Shown piece after piece: positions 9,120 to 18,883 of a stretch of 64,000 nt of DNA (the stretch's first letter is position 1; each line of letters begins with the position of its first letter). Both the position numbers and the translations under genes were made by a program. The stretch spans positions 1 through 64,000 of the forward strand of contig NZ_JAHKPI010000025.1 of NCBI RefSeq assembly GCF_018860425.1. The letters run 5' to 3'. The notes below the pieces were generated by a model. That model saw only the letters and a list, made by a program, of their open reading frames with translations, had not been told where the DNA came from and did not search any database. The stretch comes from Marinobacter sp. F3R08 (GTDB lineage Bacteria > Pseudomonadota > Gammaproteobacteria > Pseudomonadales > Oleiphilaceae).

Positions 9120-9602
9120 ATGCCTTCTTTTGACATTGTTTCGGAAATCGATATGCACGAAGTGACCAACGCGGTGGATCAGGCAAAGAAAGATCTGGCA
9201 ACCCGCTGGGACTTCAAGAACGTGGAAGCGACTATCGAGCATGATGACAAAGGTATAACCATTAGCGCGGAACAGGAATTTCAGCTGGAACAGCTGATGG
9301 ATATGCTCAGGATGGCCTTTGCCAAGCGAAAAATAGACGCACGCGCGTTGTCCGAAGACGGTGAAAGCAAATCCGGTAAGCTGGTAAAACAGCATTTGCT
9401 GCTGAAGCAGGGCATTGAAACCGATATGGCCAAGAAGATCGTGAAGATGATCAAGGATGGCAAGCTCAAGGTGCAGGCCAGCATCCAGGGCGATAAGGTT
9501 CGGGTAACTGGCAAGAAGCGGGATGATCTTCAGGCTGCCATGGCCATGCTGCGCGAGGCTGAGCTGGATATTCCTCTGCAATTCAATAATTTCCGAGACT
9601 GA
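9120..9602 (+). CDS. yajQ: YajQ family nucleotide-binding protein
   Basis: Small cytoplasmic protein of 160 residues with two RRM-like folds. It opens [22 protein letters not shown] and contains RWDFKNV and the C-terminal [24 protein letters not shown] segment, all typical of the family. Relatives in Xanthomonas and Pseudomonas are reported cyclic-di-GMP effectors; other studies report GTP, ATP or tRNA binding. I use the ATG at 9120 because homology begins there; the open frame extends further upstream. The next gene begins 15 bases after its stop, so the two are probably co-transcribed. Confidence 0.95.
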   Translation: MPSFDIVSEIDMHEVTNAVDQAKKDLATRWDFKNVEATIEHDDKGITISAEQEFQLEQLMDMLRMAFAKRKIDARALSEDGESKSGKLVKQHLLLKQGIETDMAKKIVKMIKDGKLKVQASIQGDKVRVTGKKRDDLQAAMAMLREAELDIPLQFNNFRD

Positions 9603-9617
9603 TCCGGAGGCTATAAC

Positions 9618-11018
9618 ATTTTCACCGGCACCCGTCTTGCCCTGATCCGGGACACGCTCTATACCTACACTCGTTGGCAGGTAATCGCCCTGTTGTTCCT
9701 GGGTTTCTCCGCCGGTTTGCCGTTTTTGTTGGTGTTTTCCACCCTGAATGCCCGGCTTGCGGATGTGGGGGTGGAAACCGCCACCATCGGGTTCTTCAGT
9801 TGGCTCGGTATCACCTATTCCATCAAGGTGTTCTGGGCACCCGTAGTGGACCGGTTGAAATTGCCACTTCTTGACCGACTATTGGGCAAGCGACGAAGCT
9901 GGATCATTTTCGCGCAGGCGGGCATTGCCACGGGGCTCTATCTGATGGCTCATGTGGATCCCACTGTTGCCCCGGAAATGATGGCGTTTTGCGGTCTGCT
10001 GGTGGCATTTTCCTCTGCCACACAGGATGTGGCGATTGACGCCTACCGTATCGAAATTGCCGAGGAGCGGTTGCAGGCAGCCCTGGCCGCAACGTACATC
10101 TTTGGGTACCGGCTGGCGCTTCTGGTGGCCGGTGCTGGTGCCCTGTACCTCGCGGAATACTGGTCCTGGCAAGTCTCCTATGAAGTGATGGCTGCCCTGG
10201 TCGGGGTTGGGGCGTTGACGGTTCTGATGGTTCGCGAACCCGTCGTGAACCATTTTGCCGCGGCCCAGGATATTGCCCTCCGGATCCAGCAGGAGGCGGG
10301 CAAACGCAGCCATCTCAATCCGCGTCTGGCGAGACTGGCTGGCTGGTTTTACGCCGCCGTTGCCGGCCCATTCCTCGATTTTTTCCGCCGATACAGGGAG
10401 CTGGCCCTGATTATATTGCTCATGGTTGCTGTTTATCGGATTTCGGACATTGCCATGGGGGTAATGGCCAATCCGTTTTATCTGGATTTTATGGGCTTCA
10501 GCAAAACCCAGGTAGCGGACGTGACCAAGATCTTCGGCTTTTTCATGACCATTGCCGGCTCGCTGATGGGGGGTGTCATGGTGGTTCGTTATGGTGTTCG
10601 CCGGATTCTCCTGCTGGGCGCTGTGATGACAGCCGCTACGAACCTGCTGTTCGTCGTTCTGGCGCAGTACCCCCCGAATATTGTCACCCTCGCTGCAGTG
10701 GTCAGTGCCGATAACCTCAGCGGAGGTATTGCCAATGTTGCCCTGATCGCCTGGCTTTCGAGTATGACCAGCGCCTCGTTCACCGCAACGCAGTACGCAT
10801 TGTTCAGCTCGCTGATGACCTTGCCAGGAAAGTTTCTGGGTGGCTTCTCCGGCGTTGTTGTGGCCGGCTTTGGCTATGCCGAGTTCTTCCTGATTGCCGG
10901 CATGATGGGCGTACCTGCAATTCTGTTGGCAATCTTCATGATCCGCCACGGCAGCCGTCTGGATGCATTGGCACCGAAAAATGAAGCCGGCCCCGATGCT
11001 GAAGCGGCCAGATCTTGA
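9618..11018 (+). CDS. AmpG-like MFS permease, apparent ATT start
   Basis: Inner-membrane transporter with about 12 hydrophobic segments, resembling AmpG/PAT-type MFS proteins that import muropeptides or related solutes. The N-terminal pattern LGFSAGLPFLLVFSTLNARL, followed by IKVFWAPVVDRL, is characteristic. The frame opens after the yajQ TGA (same frame). The only good ribosome binding site is GGAGG at 9606-9610. Seven bases downstream is ATT at 9618, which gives about 466 residues and a complete first membrane segment. No ATG, GTG or TTG occurs in frame until TTG at 9693, which would cut into that segment and has no Shine-Dalgarno sequence. The substrate is not certain. Confidence 0.82.
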   Translation: MFTGTRLALIRDTLYTYTRWQVIALLFLGFSAGLPFLLVFSTLNARLADVGVETATIGFFSWLGITYSIKVFWAPVVDRLKLPLLDRLLGKRRSWIIFAQAGIATGLYLMAHVDPTVAPEMMAFCGLLVAFSSATQDVAIDAYRIEIAEERLQAALAATYIFGYRLALLVAGAGALYLAEYWSWQVSYEVMAALVGVGALTVLMVREPVVNHFAAAQDIALRIQQEAGKRSHLNPRLARLAGWFYAAVAGPFLDFFRRYRELALIILLMVAVYRISDIAMGVMANPFYLDFMGFSKTQVADVTKIFGFFMTIAGSLMGGVMVVRYGVRRILLLGAVMTAATNLLFVVLAQYPPNIVTLAAVVSADNLSGGIANVALIAWLSSMTSASFTATQYALFSSLMTLPGKFLGGFSGVVVAGFGYAEFFLIAGMMGVPAILLAIFMIRHGSRLDALAPKNEAGPDAEAARS

Positions 11019-11048
11019 ATTCAGCCCGGTCAGAGGCGAGAGGTTTTG

Positions 11049-11354
11049 ATGTCTGAACCAACCAAAGACCAGAAAATCTGGCAAGTCGTGATGGCGGTAC
11101 CTGAAGGAAGAGTCGTCAGTTATGGTCAGGTAGCTGCTATGGCCGGATTGGGCCGTCAGGCAAGATACATCGGAAAGGCGTTGGGAAAATTACCTGCCGG
11201 ACACGCCGTGCCCTGGTATCGGGTGATCCGCAGCAACGGCCAGATTGCTTTTCCGGAAGGCTCCGACCACTATCGGGAGCAGGTAAGCCGGCTTTCTGCA
11301 GAGGGCGTGGAGGTTGTTAACGGAAGAGTTTCAATGTCGCGGTTTCGGTGGTAA
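11049..11354 (+). CDS. alkyltransferase-like protein (ATL, MGMT family without the active cysteine)
   Basis: DNA-binding protein of 101 residues that recognises O6-alkylguanine without repairing it. Related ATL proteins hand such lesions to nucleotide excision repair. The MGMT active site PCHRV is replaced by PWYRV (55-59), with Trp56 where the methyl-accepting cysteine would be. The DNA-binding tyrosine Y25 (VVSYGQVA) and the base-flipping arginine R39 (GRQARYIG) are present, at the same numbers as in S. pombe Atl1. The ATG at 11049 is preferred over the overlapping TTG at 11046. It follows the AmpG-like gene by 30 bases, and a strong terminator comes directly after its stop. Confidence 0.92.
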   Translation: MSEPTKDQKIWQVVMAVPEGRVVSYGQVAAMAGLGRQARYIGKALGKLPAGHAVPWYRVIRSNGQIAFPEGSDHYREQVSRLSAEGVEVVNGRVSMSRFRW

Positions 11355-11382
11355 ATGGGGCGCCAAGGCGCCCCATTGTTTT
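11355..11382. terminator. bidirectional terminator between the ATL gene and the SDR gene
   Basis: Ten-base stem ATGGGGCGCC / GGCGCCCCAT with an AA centre, followed on the plus strand by TGTTTT and preceded by TAA. It lies between two convergent genes and can serve both. Confidence 0.85.
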
Positions 11383-11394
11383 ACCTTCGATCGA

Positions 11395-12156
11395 TCAGAG
11401 CCGCAGAGCCCCATCCACTTCAATCATCCGTCCGGACACGTAATCGTTTTCAAAGATGAACGCCGCTGCTGAAGCGATCTCTTCGGGTTTGCCCATCCGT
11501 TTCAGCGGAATACCGGCCGCCATTTTTTCCAGTGCTTCGGGCTTCATGGAGGCCGTCATCTCTGTTTCAATGAAACCGGGGGCAATGCCGGCACACCGGA
11601 TGCCATAACGAGCCAGTTCTTTGGCCCAGACGGGAACCAGGGCAGAGACGCCGGCTTTGGCGGCAGAGTAGTTGCTCTGGCCCATGTTACCGGCCCGGGA
11701 GATGGAGGCGATGTTGATAATCGCACCCTGGTCGCCGTTCTTGATCATTTGCGTGGCGGCTTCGCGGCCACAAAGGAAAACGCCGGTGAGGTTAACGTCA
11801 ATAACGGCCTGCCATTGAGACAGCTCCATGCGGCGCTCAACATTGCCATCCTTCACCTTGACCATCAGGCCGTCCCGGAGGATTCCGGCGTTATTCACCA
11901 GGCCATTGAGGTGGCCGAAATCGTTAACAATGGCGCTAAAGGTCCTTTCGACGTCTTCTTCTTTGGCGACGTTGCATACGTAACTTCTGGCTTCTGAGCC
12001 TGCTGCTTCGCAGGCGGCGACGGCGTCATCCAGTTTTTCCGGCATCAAATCGATGAGCGCTATCTTTGCCCCTTTTGAGGCCAGGTATTCGCCCATGGCG
12101 CGGCCAAGCCCTTGTCCGCCGCCGGTAATTGCAATCACGGAATCTTGAAGTTTCAT
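11395..12156 (-). CDS. short-chain dehydrogenase/reductase (FabG-like)
   Basis: NAD(P)-dependent oxidoreductase of 253 residues. It has the Rossmann glycine motif TGGGQGLG (about 11-18), NNAG (about 87-90) and the catalytic Ser-Tyr-Lys set in INIASISRAG and NYSAAKAGV. The C-terminal part APGFIETEM...VSGRMIEVDGALRL is typical of 3-oxoacyl-ACP or 3-oxoacyl-CoA reductases. D35-like acidic residues after the second strand (ALIDLMPEK) suggest NAD preference. It stands alone and divergent from fxsA, so its acyl substrate cannot be assigned. It is not the cognate fabG of a fatty-acid synthesis cluster, as none is visible here. Confidence 0.88.
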   Translation of the reverse strand: MKLQDSVIAITGGGQGLGRAMGEYLASKGAKIALIDLMPEKLDDAVAACEAAGSEARSYVCNVAKEEDVERTFSAIVNDFGHLNGLVNNAGILRDGLMVKVKDGNVERRMELSQWQAVIDVNLTGVFLCGREAATQMIKNGDQGAIINIASISRAGNMGQSNYSAAKAGVSALVPVWAKELARYGIRCAGIAPGFIETEMTASMKPEALEKMAAGIPLKRMGKPEEIASAAAFIFENDYVSGRMIEVDGALRL

Positions 12157-12324
12157 GTTTTGCCCTAACTACTGTTATCAGGTGGTTTACAGTTGCTGTG
12201 CGTCTTGCTCACCTTTGCCGTCTGGCTTGGTGCGACGAGCCATTTGGAGTGGCTTCTTGTTAAAACCGAAGGTGGGTGAGTATACCAGACCTTCTGAAAT
12301 TCCTGTTCAGACCCAGAGGTCCTG

Positions 12325-12873
12325 ATGTCTGTTTTTCTTTTTTTATTCATTATCCTGCCGATTGCAGAAATGGCGGTATTGATCCAGGTGGGTGGCATGA
12401 TTGGCGTGCTCAATACCGTCGGGCTGGTGTTTCTGACTGCGGTAATAGGTGCGTGGCTACTCCGGCAGCAGGGTCTGGCAACGTTGCTCAGGGCCAATCA
12501 GCGGCTGAACAGCGGTGAGTTGCCTGCAAAAGAGGTTGCTGAGGGGCTGATTCTGGCCGTCGGCGGCGCCTTGTTGCTGACGCCTGGTTTTATCACCGAT
12601 ACGGTCGGCTTTCTCTGCCTGATACCGGGGCCCCGACACTGGCTTGCAGCGCAGGCGCTCAAGCGCATGGTGGTGGCTGGTAAAAGCCGAAGCCAGGGCT
12701 TCTACTTCCGCGCCAGTGGCGGCTCTAACCCTTTCGGGCAAGGGCCATTCGGGGGACGGGATAATGGCTTCGGGCAGCAGCGGCCGTTCGACCGGGATGG
12801 TAACGGCGACATCATTGAAGGTGAGTACAGGGATGAGACGGAATCTGATCGGGATCGGATCGAAAAAAACTGA
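12325..12873 (+). CDS. fxsA: FxsA family membrane protein
   Basis: Inner-membrane protein of 182 residues. In E. coli FxsA overproduction relieves exclusion of phage T7 by F; its normal role is unclear. Three to four hydrophobic segments lie in the first 110 residues. The conserved opening LFLFIILPIAEMAVLIQVGG and the GGALLLTPGFITDTVGF motif identify the family. The tail is hydrophilic and rich in Gly, Asp and Arg. It lies just upstream of groESL, a common arrangement in gammaproteobacteria, but groES has its own heat-shock promoter. Confidence 0.92.
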   Translation: MSVFLFLFIILPIAEMAVLIQVGGMIGVLNTVGLVFLTAVIGAWLLRQQGLATLLRANQRLNSGELPAKEVAEGLILAVGGALLLTPGFITDTVGFLCLIPGPRHWLAAQALKRMVVAGKSRSQGFYFRASGGSNPFGQGPFGGRDNGFGQQRPFDRDGNGDIIEGEYRDETESDRDRIEKN

Positions 12874-12892
12874 AAAATTTTCTCTGTTGGGT

Positions 12893-12921
12893 GTTGAAAA
12901 TACCTACCTGCTACCCCAGAT
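12893..12921 (+). promoter_or_regulatory. sigma-32 heat-shock promoter of groESL
   Basis: GTTGAAA, 14 bases, then CCCCAGAT. The RpoH consensus is CTTGAAA-N13/14-CCCCAT-T, so both elements match well. It lies about 145 bases before the groES ATG. I see no CIRCE inverted repeat, so control is probably by RpoH alone. Confidence 0.75.
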
Positions 12922-13066
12922 AGAAAGCACAAGTTCGCTGCGGGCTGATTTCCACTGAAAACAGTTGGTTATCAAGCCGGGCAATTTGTCGGATCGGGCT
13001 TTGCTGATTCGACCTTCATCAACAATGTCATTGCCACATTAATCTGACTATTGGAGAAACCGAGCA

Positions 13067-13354
13067 ATGAAAATTCGTCCGCTACACGATCGTGTTGTCG
13101 TGCGCCGTAAGGAAGAAGAAGAGAAAACTGCGGGTGGCATCGTGCTGCCGGGTAACGCCAAAGAGAAGCCTTCCCAGGGCGAGGTGATTGCCGTTGGTAA
13201 CGGTCGCATCCTGGAAAATGGCGAAACCCGCTCACTGGCGGTCAAGGTGGGTGACACCGTGGTCTTCGGCCAGTATGCCGGTAACACCGTCAAAGTCGAT
13301 GGTGAAGAGCTGCTCATCATGAGCGAAAGCGACATCTACGGCGTGCTTGAGTGA
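13067..13354 (+). CDS. groES: co-chaperonin GroES
   Basis: Heptameric lid of the GroEL folding chamber, 95 residues, normal length. The N-terminus [40 protein letters not shown] contains the mobile loop that docks on GroEL, and the C-terminus ends in SDIYGVLE. It is followed 78 bases later by groEL in the universal operon. Confidence 0.99.
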   Translation: MKIRPLHDRVVVRRKEEEEKTAGGIVLPGNAKEKPSQGEVIAVGNGRILENGETRSLAVKVGDTVVFGQYAGNTVKVDGEELLIMSESDIYGVLE

Positions 13355-13414
13355 TCGCTGAGGCGAATCGCACGAACTCTCATTAATCCGATTGATTGAA
13401 TAACTTCGGTTTAA

Positions 13415-15085
<1,671 letters not shown>

Positions 15086-15141
15086 TGCCTGCCTGAAGCC
15101 TCACCGCGCTCCGGAACAGGAGTGTGGTCCGCTTTACGACA

Positions 15142-15187
15142 AAACCCTGCGTCGGTTCATACTGGCGCGGGGTTTTTGTTTTTTTGT
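15142..15187 (+). terminator. terminator of groESL
   Basis: Hairpin AAACCCTGCGTC / GGCGCGGGGTTT (with G-T pairs) followed by TTTGTTTTTTTG, about 57 bases after the groEL stop. Confidence 0.85.
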
Positions 15188-15249
15188 CATGAACTTGCCT
15201 CATGCCTTTGCTAGACTCGGCTTCCGGTCCATTATCTGTGCAACGCTGA

Positions 15250-16041
15250 ATGAGTGACGCTGAACCAAAACCTTTTCTTCGCCCCGGCAAGGTCTTTCTG
15301 CTCCTGTTGCTGGGTGCACTGGTTTATTTGCTGTCGCTGGTATTTTTCGTTCCAGCAGGGTGGGTATGGCAGCAGGCCTCCTCCCATGTGTCTCTGCCAG
15401 CTCAGGTCAAGGTACGGCAGGTGGCCGGTACTCTCTGGGACGGCGAAGCAGGAATTGTTGTGGCGGGCTTCCCCTTGCGCCTTGACTGGCAACTGAATAC
15501 GCCCTCCGTGTCCGGTCTTGAGTGGCCGGTGAGAATTTCCGTGCAATCGTCACGATCTTCGCTCAACGGCAATGTTACGATCGGCTGGCCCACAAGTGTT
15601 CAGCTGGATGCGAATGGGCGGGTTACGGTGGCCGAGTTTGAAGACCTGATCCGGGATAGCGGCGGCGCAATGATCGAAGGTGAGGTTGCCATTGACCAGG
15701 TTAATGTGGTCTGGGCCGATAACCGTATTACCCGGGCCGAAGGTTCGGGGCGTTGGGATGGTGGCCAGGTGACCTGGCCCATGGGGTCGCAGCGCGGCCA
15801 GGCAGAATTTCCGCCCATGCAGGCCATCATGGATACCACCCAGGGTGGGGTGTCTCTCACGGTTTCCGAGCAGGGCGGACAGGGTCCGGCTGCGGATGGG
15901 TTGATCCTGTGGAACGGTATGATGGAACTGCGTGTCTACAAGCGAATGGTGGATCTTGCCGGTCAGCCCTGGTCGGAATCTGCCAGCCCCGGTGATGTGA
16001 TTTTCAGGGTGCGCCAGCCTCTCGTCCCGGGAGCGCGATAG
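15250..16041 (+). CDS. gspN: type II secretion system protein N
   Basis: Bitopic inner-membrane protein of the type II secretion apparatus, 263 residues. A short cytoplasmic N-terminus is followed by one membrane helix (about 15-37, VFLLLLLGALVYLLSLVFF). The periplasmic domain has the GspN motifs VAGTLWDGEAGIV and LDWQL. Its exact role in the secreton is not settled and many systems lack it. It is followed one base later by gspC and then gspD, so the three are one operon. The other secretion genes (gspE-M) are not in the window. Confidence 0.85.
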   Translation: MSDAEPKPFLRPGKVFLLLLLGALVYLLSLVFFVPAGWVWQQASSHVSLPAQVKVRQVAGTLWDGEAGIVVAGFPLRLDWQLNTPSVSGLEWPVRISVQSSRSSLNGNVTIGWPTSVQLDANGRVTVAEFEDLIRDSGGAMIEGEVAIDQVNVVWADNRITRAEGSGRWDGGQVTWPMGSQRGQAEFPPMQAIMDTTQGGVSLTVSEQGGQGPAADGLILWNGMMELRVYKRMVDLAGQPWSESASPGDVIFRVRQPLVPGAR

Positions 16042-16042
16042 T

Positions 16043-16894
16043 ATGGCTCGATTGAGTTCACGGGCCCAGGACAGGATCTCCCGGATCCTGGCAAATCTGT
16101 TGTTACTGGTGCTGGTCGTGTATCTGGCCGTCATGCTCGCCCGGATGACCTGGTTATTTGCCTGGGACGACAGGCCGGTGCCGATGGCTCCGGTAGTGGG
16201 GGATGCCGGTGGCTTGCCGGGTAACAGCCGTTTGACAACGTCTATGGCAGCATACGATTTCTTCGGTCGGTCTGAGAGGCCGGTTGAAGTCGCGGAGGTT
16301 GTTCGGCGTTCAGCTCCGGAAACCCGGCTTCGACTTCGGTTGGAAGGGGTACTGGTAGCGCAGCGCCCGGAGAACTCCGGTGCTATAGTGGCTGGAAGCA
16401 ATGGTGAAACGGCGTATTACCGGGTGGGAGAAGTCTTGCCAGGGAATGCGGAGCTGGCGGAAGTGGAACCGGGGCGTATCCTTATTCGTCGGGATGGGCG
16501 ATACGAATCCCTGGCCTTTGAAGATGCGCCATCTGAACTGGTTGCAGAAGTGACCACCAAGCCGGCAGAATCATCACCAGAGAGGTTCCTGGCCAACGCC
16601 CGCGAACAGATTGACACCCAGGGGCTTGCCGCACTGGCGCCTTTCGGGTTGAGACCGGTAGATGACAGCGGCATGTCCGGCTACGTCTACGATGGCTCTA
16701 ATGCCATGTTGAATGCTGTCAACCTGCGCGCTGGTGACGTCATAACCGCCATTAATGGTCAGCGGTTGGGTGATATCAGCCAGGACAAGGTCCTGCTCGA
16801 GAACTGGCGCGGCCAGGCTCAGCTGGATATAGAAATAGAGCGTGACGGATCCATCCTCACCATCAGTTATGCCATACCCGAGCAGTGGCGCTGA
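16043..16894 (+). CDS. gspC: type II secretion system protein C
   Basis: Inner-membrane protein of 283 residues that links the inner-membrane platform to the GspD secretin. A single membrane helix lies near residues 17-38. The homology region follows (LRLEGVLVAQRPENSGAIV ... YRVGEVLPGNAELAEVEPGRILIRRDGRYESL). A PDZ domain occupies about 195-283 (GLRPVDDSGMSGYVYDGS ... INGQRLGD). It starts one base after gspN and ends 32 bases before the chosen gspD start. Confidence 0.92.
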   Translation: MARLSSRAQDRISRILANLLLLVLVVYLAVMLARMTWLFAWDDRPVPMAPVVGDAGGLPGNSRLTTSMAAYDFFGRSERPVEVAEVVRRSAPETRLRLRLEGVLVAQRPENSGAIVAGSNGETAYYRVGEVLPGNAELAEVEPGRILIRRDGRYESLAFEDAPSELVAEVTTKPAESSPERFLANAREQIDTQGLAALAPFGLRPVDDSGMSGYVYDGSNAMLNAVNLRAGDVITAINGQRLGDISQDKVLLENWRGQAQLDIEIERDGSILTISYAIPEQWR

Positions 16895-16926
16895 TCGGGT
16901 TCATCGAAACAGGACGAAATCGCCAG

Positions 16927-18879
16927 ATGTATAACCACAAGATCAATGTTTTGCGGGCTGTTGTCCTGCTTGTTCTGCTTCCCTTTATGTCCATCGCACA
17001 GGGACAGGAAGTTGAGACCTGGCGGCTGAATCTCAAAGACGCCGACATTCGGGCGTTTGTAACCCAGGTGGCCGATATCACCGGCTACAGTTTTGTGGTG
17101 GACCCGAGGGTCAAGGGCAAGGTGACCGTGTTATCCAGCGCCCCGATGAACAAGAACGAGATTTACGATCTGTTCCTGGCGGTCCTGAATGTTCACGGGT
17201 TTACCGCGATTGCCGGCGAAGAAGTGATCAAGGTGGTACAGCAGGTTGATGCCAAACAGTCGGCGGAGTCCCTTGAACGGTTCCCCTCGACACCCTCTGA
17301 GCAGCTGATCACCCGGGTTATCCAGATCGACAACGCCAACGCGCTTGAGCTTGTGCCGATTCTCCGTCCCCTGGTTGCCAAGTATGGCCACCTTGCCGGC
17401 GTTGCCGCCGCCAACGCACTCATCATCAGTGATCATTCCTCGAACATAGAGCGTATCGCGCAGATCGTCCGGGAGCTGGATAGTCCGTCAAAGTACGAAG
17501 TAGAGGTTATCCAGCTTGAGGAAGCCTGGGTTGGAGATATGGTTACTTTGCTGCAGGAGCTGGCTCCTGACGAACTCGGCCGAACCGGTGCTGACAGCGC
17601 CGCCAGAAAGTACAGTGTCACTGCGGATGAGCGCAGCAACCGACTGATTTTGCGTGGCGATGAGACGTTCCGTGACAAGATGCGCGGTTTGATCCGGCAA
17701 CTGGATCAGCCTTCGGCCACGGGGGGTGCTACCAAGGTACTGAGGTTGAAGCACGCCGATGCCAAGAATCTCACTGAAATCCTCACCGGTGTTATGGGTG
17801 AACTGGTCAAAGAAGGCACTGGTTCAGCGGGCGGCACGGGAAGCAGCAAGCCGCAAAGCAATTTCGCGGTGTTTGCAGATGAAGGGCTCAATGCTCTGGT
17901 CGTTCGCGGCGAGCCGTCACTGATGCAGGAAGCAGAGCAGATTGTGGCAGCTCTGGATGTGCGCCGTGCCCAGGTGTTGATTGAGGCGGCGATTGTGGAA
18001 ATCAGCGATGAGCTCGGGCAGGATCTGGGCGTTCAGGTTGCGCTTGGTGACGAATCGGGTTCCTCTACGCCGGTGGCCGGTACCAGCTTCAGTAACGTCG
18101 GCCGGAGCCTCGGGGATGTTTTGAGTGCAATACTCACCGAGTCTGTCATCACGCCTTCCACCGGCGGCATTACGATTGGCGCCGGTCAGAGAAACGAGAA
18201 TGGTGTCAGCTGGGGAGTTCTGTTGCAGGCTCTGTCGACTTCAGCCGCGGCGAACCTGCTGTCCACACCGAGTATCATCACGCTGGATAATCAGGAATCG
18301 GAGATTATCGTTGGCCAGAACGTCCCCTTCCGGACGGGTGAATCGACAGTCACCGGCGATGGCACCACCAACCCGTTTACCACGATTGAGCGCCGTGATA
18401 TTGGCCTGACCCTAAAAGTCACCCCGACCATCAGTGCTGATGGACTGGTGCGTCTGGTCGTGGAGCAGACGACCGAGAGTGTCGCGGATAGTATTGAGAA
18501 CGCCTCTGACATTGTCACCAACAAGCGCGAGATCAAGACGACGGTCCTGGCGGACGATGGCGAAACTATCGTTCTGGGCGGGTTGATCCGGGATGACTAT
18601 CTGGTCAACAAAAGCAAGGTGCCCCTGTTGGGCGATATTCCCTTTATCGGACGCCTGTTTTCCTCGGAATCAGAGACTCGGGTGAAGCGCAACCTCCTGG
18701 TATTTCTCCGGCCCAAGATCATGCTGGGTAAAGAAGAGGCTATTGCTGCCACAACCGAGAAGTTTAACCAGCTTTGGGATGTCGACCTGAGCGTCCGCGA
18801 GAAGCTGGGGATTCCTTCCCCCGAGCAGCGTCCGAACGTGGATATGCTGTTCGGGAAAGACAAGGCTCCGCTTCAGTAA
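16927..18879 (+). CDS. gspD: type II secretion system secretin GspD
   Basis: Outer-membrane secretin channel of about 650 residues. A signal peptide (LRAVVLLVLLPFMSIAQGQ) precedes the N0 domain (LNLKDADIRAFVTQVADITG), three N1-N3 repeats and the conserved secretin domain. The latter includes VLIEAAIVEISDELGQDLGVQ, LLSTPSIITLDNQESEIIVG and the final VPLLGDIPFIGRLF. I use the ATG at 16927 (ribosome binding site AGGACG); the frame extends 42 bases further upstream. The C-terminal tail resembles S-domains that bind pilotins. Its stop is four bases from the stop of the convergent protease gene, and I see no terminator between them. Confidence 0.97.
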   Translation: MYNHKINVLRAVVLLVLLPFMSIAQGQEVETWRLNLKDADIRAFVTQVADITGYSFVVDPRVKGKVTVLSSAPMNKNEIYDLFLAVLNVHGFTAIAGEEVIKVVQQVDAKQSAESLERFPSTPSEQLITRVIQIDNANALELVPILRPLVAKYGHLAGVAAANALIISDHSSNIERIAQIVRELDSPSKYEVEVIQLEEAWVGDMVTLLQELAPDELGRTGADSAARKYSVTADERSNRLILRGDETFRDKMRGLIRQLDQPSATGGATKVLRLKHADAKNLTEILTGVMGELVKEGTGSAGGTGSSKPQSNFAVFADEGLNALVVRGEPSLMQEAEQIVAALDVRRAQVLIEAAIVEISDELGQDLGVQVALGDESGSSTPVAGTSFSNVGRSLGDVLSAILTESVITPSTGGITIGAGQRNENGVSWGVLLQALSTSAAANLLSTPSIITLDNQESEIIVGQNVPFRTGESTVTGDGTTNPFTTIERRDIGLTLKVTPTISADGLVRLVVEQTTESVADSIENASDIVTNKREIKTTVLADDGETIVLGGLIRDDYLVNKSKVPLLGDIPFIGRLFSSESETRVKRNLLVFLRPKIMLGKEEAIAATTEKFNQLWDVDLSVREKLGIPSPEQRPNVDMLFGKDKAPLQ

Positions 18880-18883
18880 GGTC

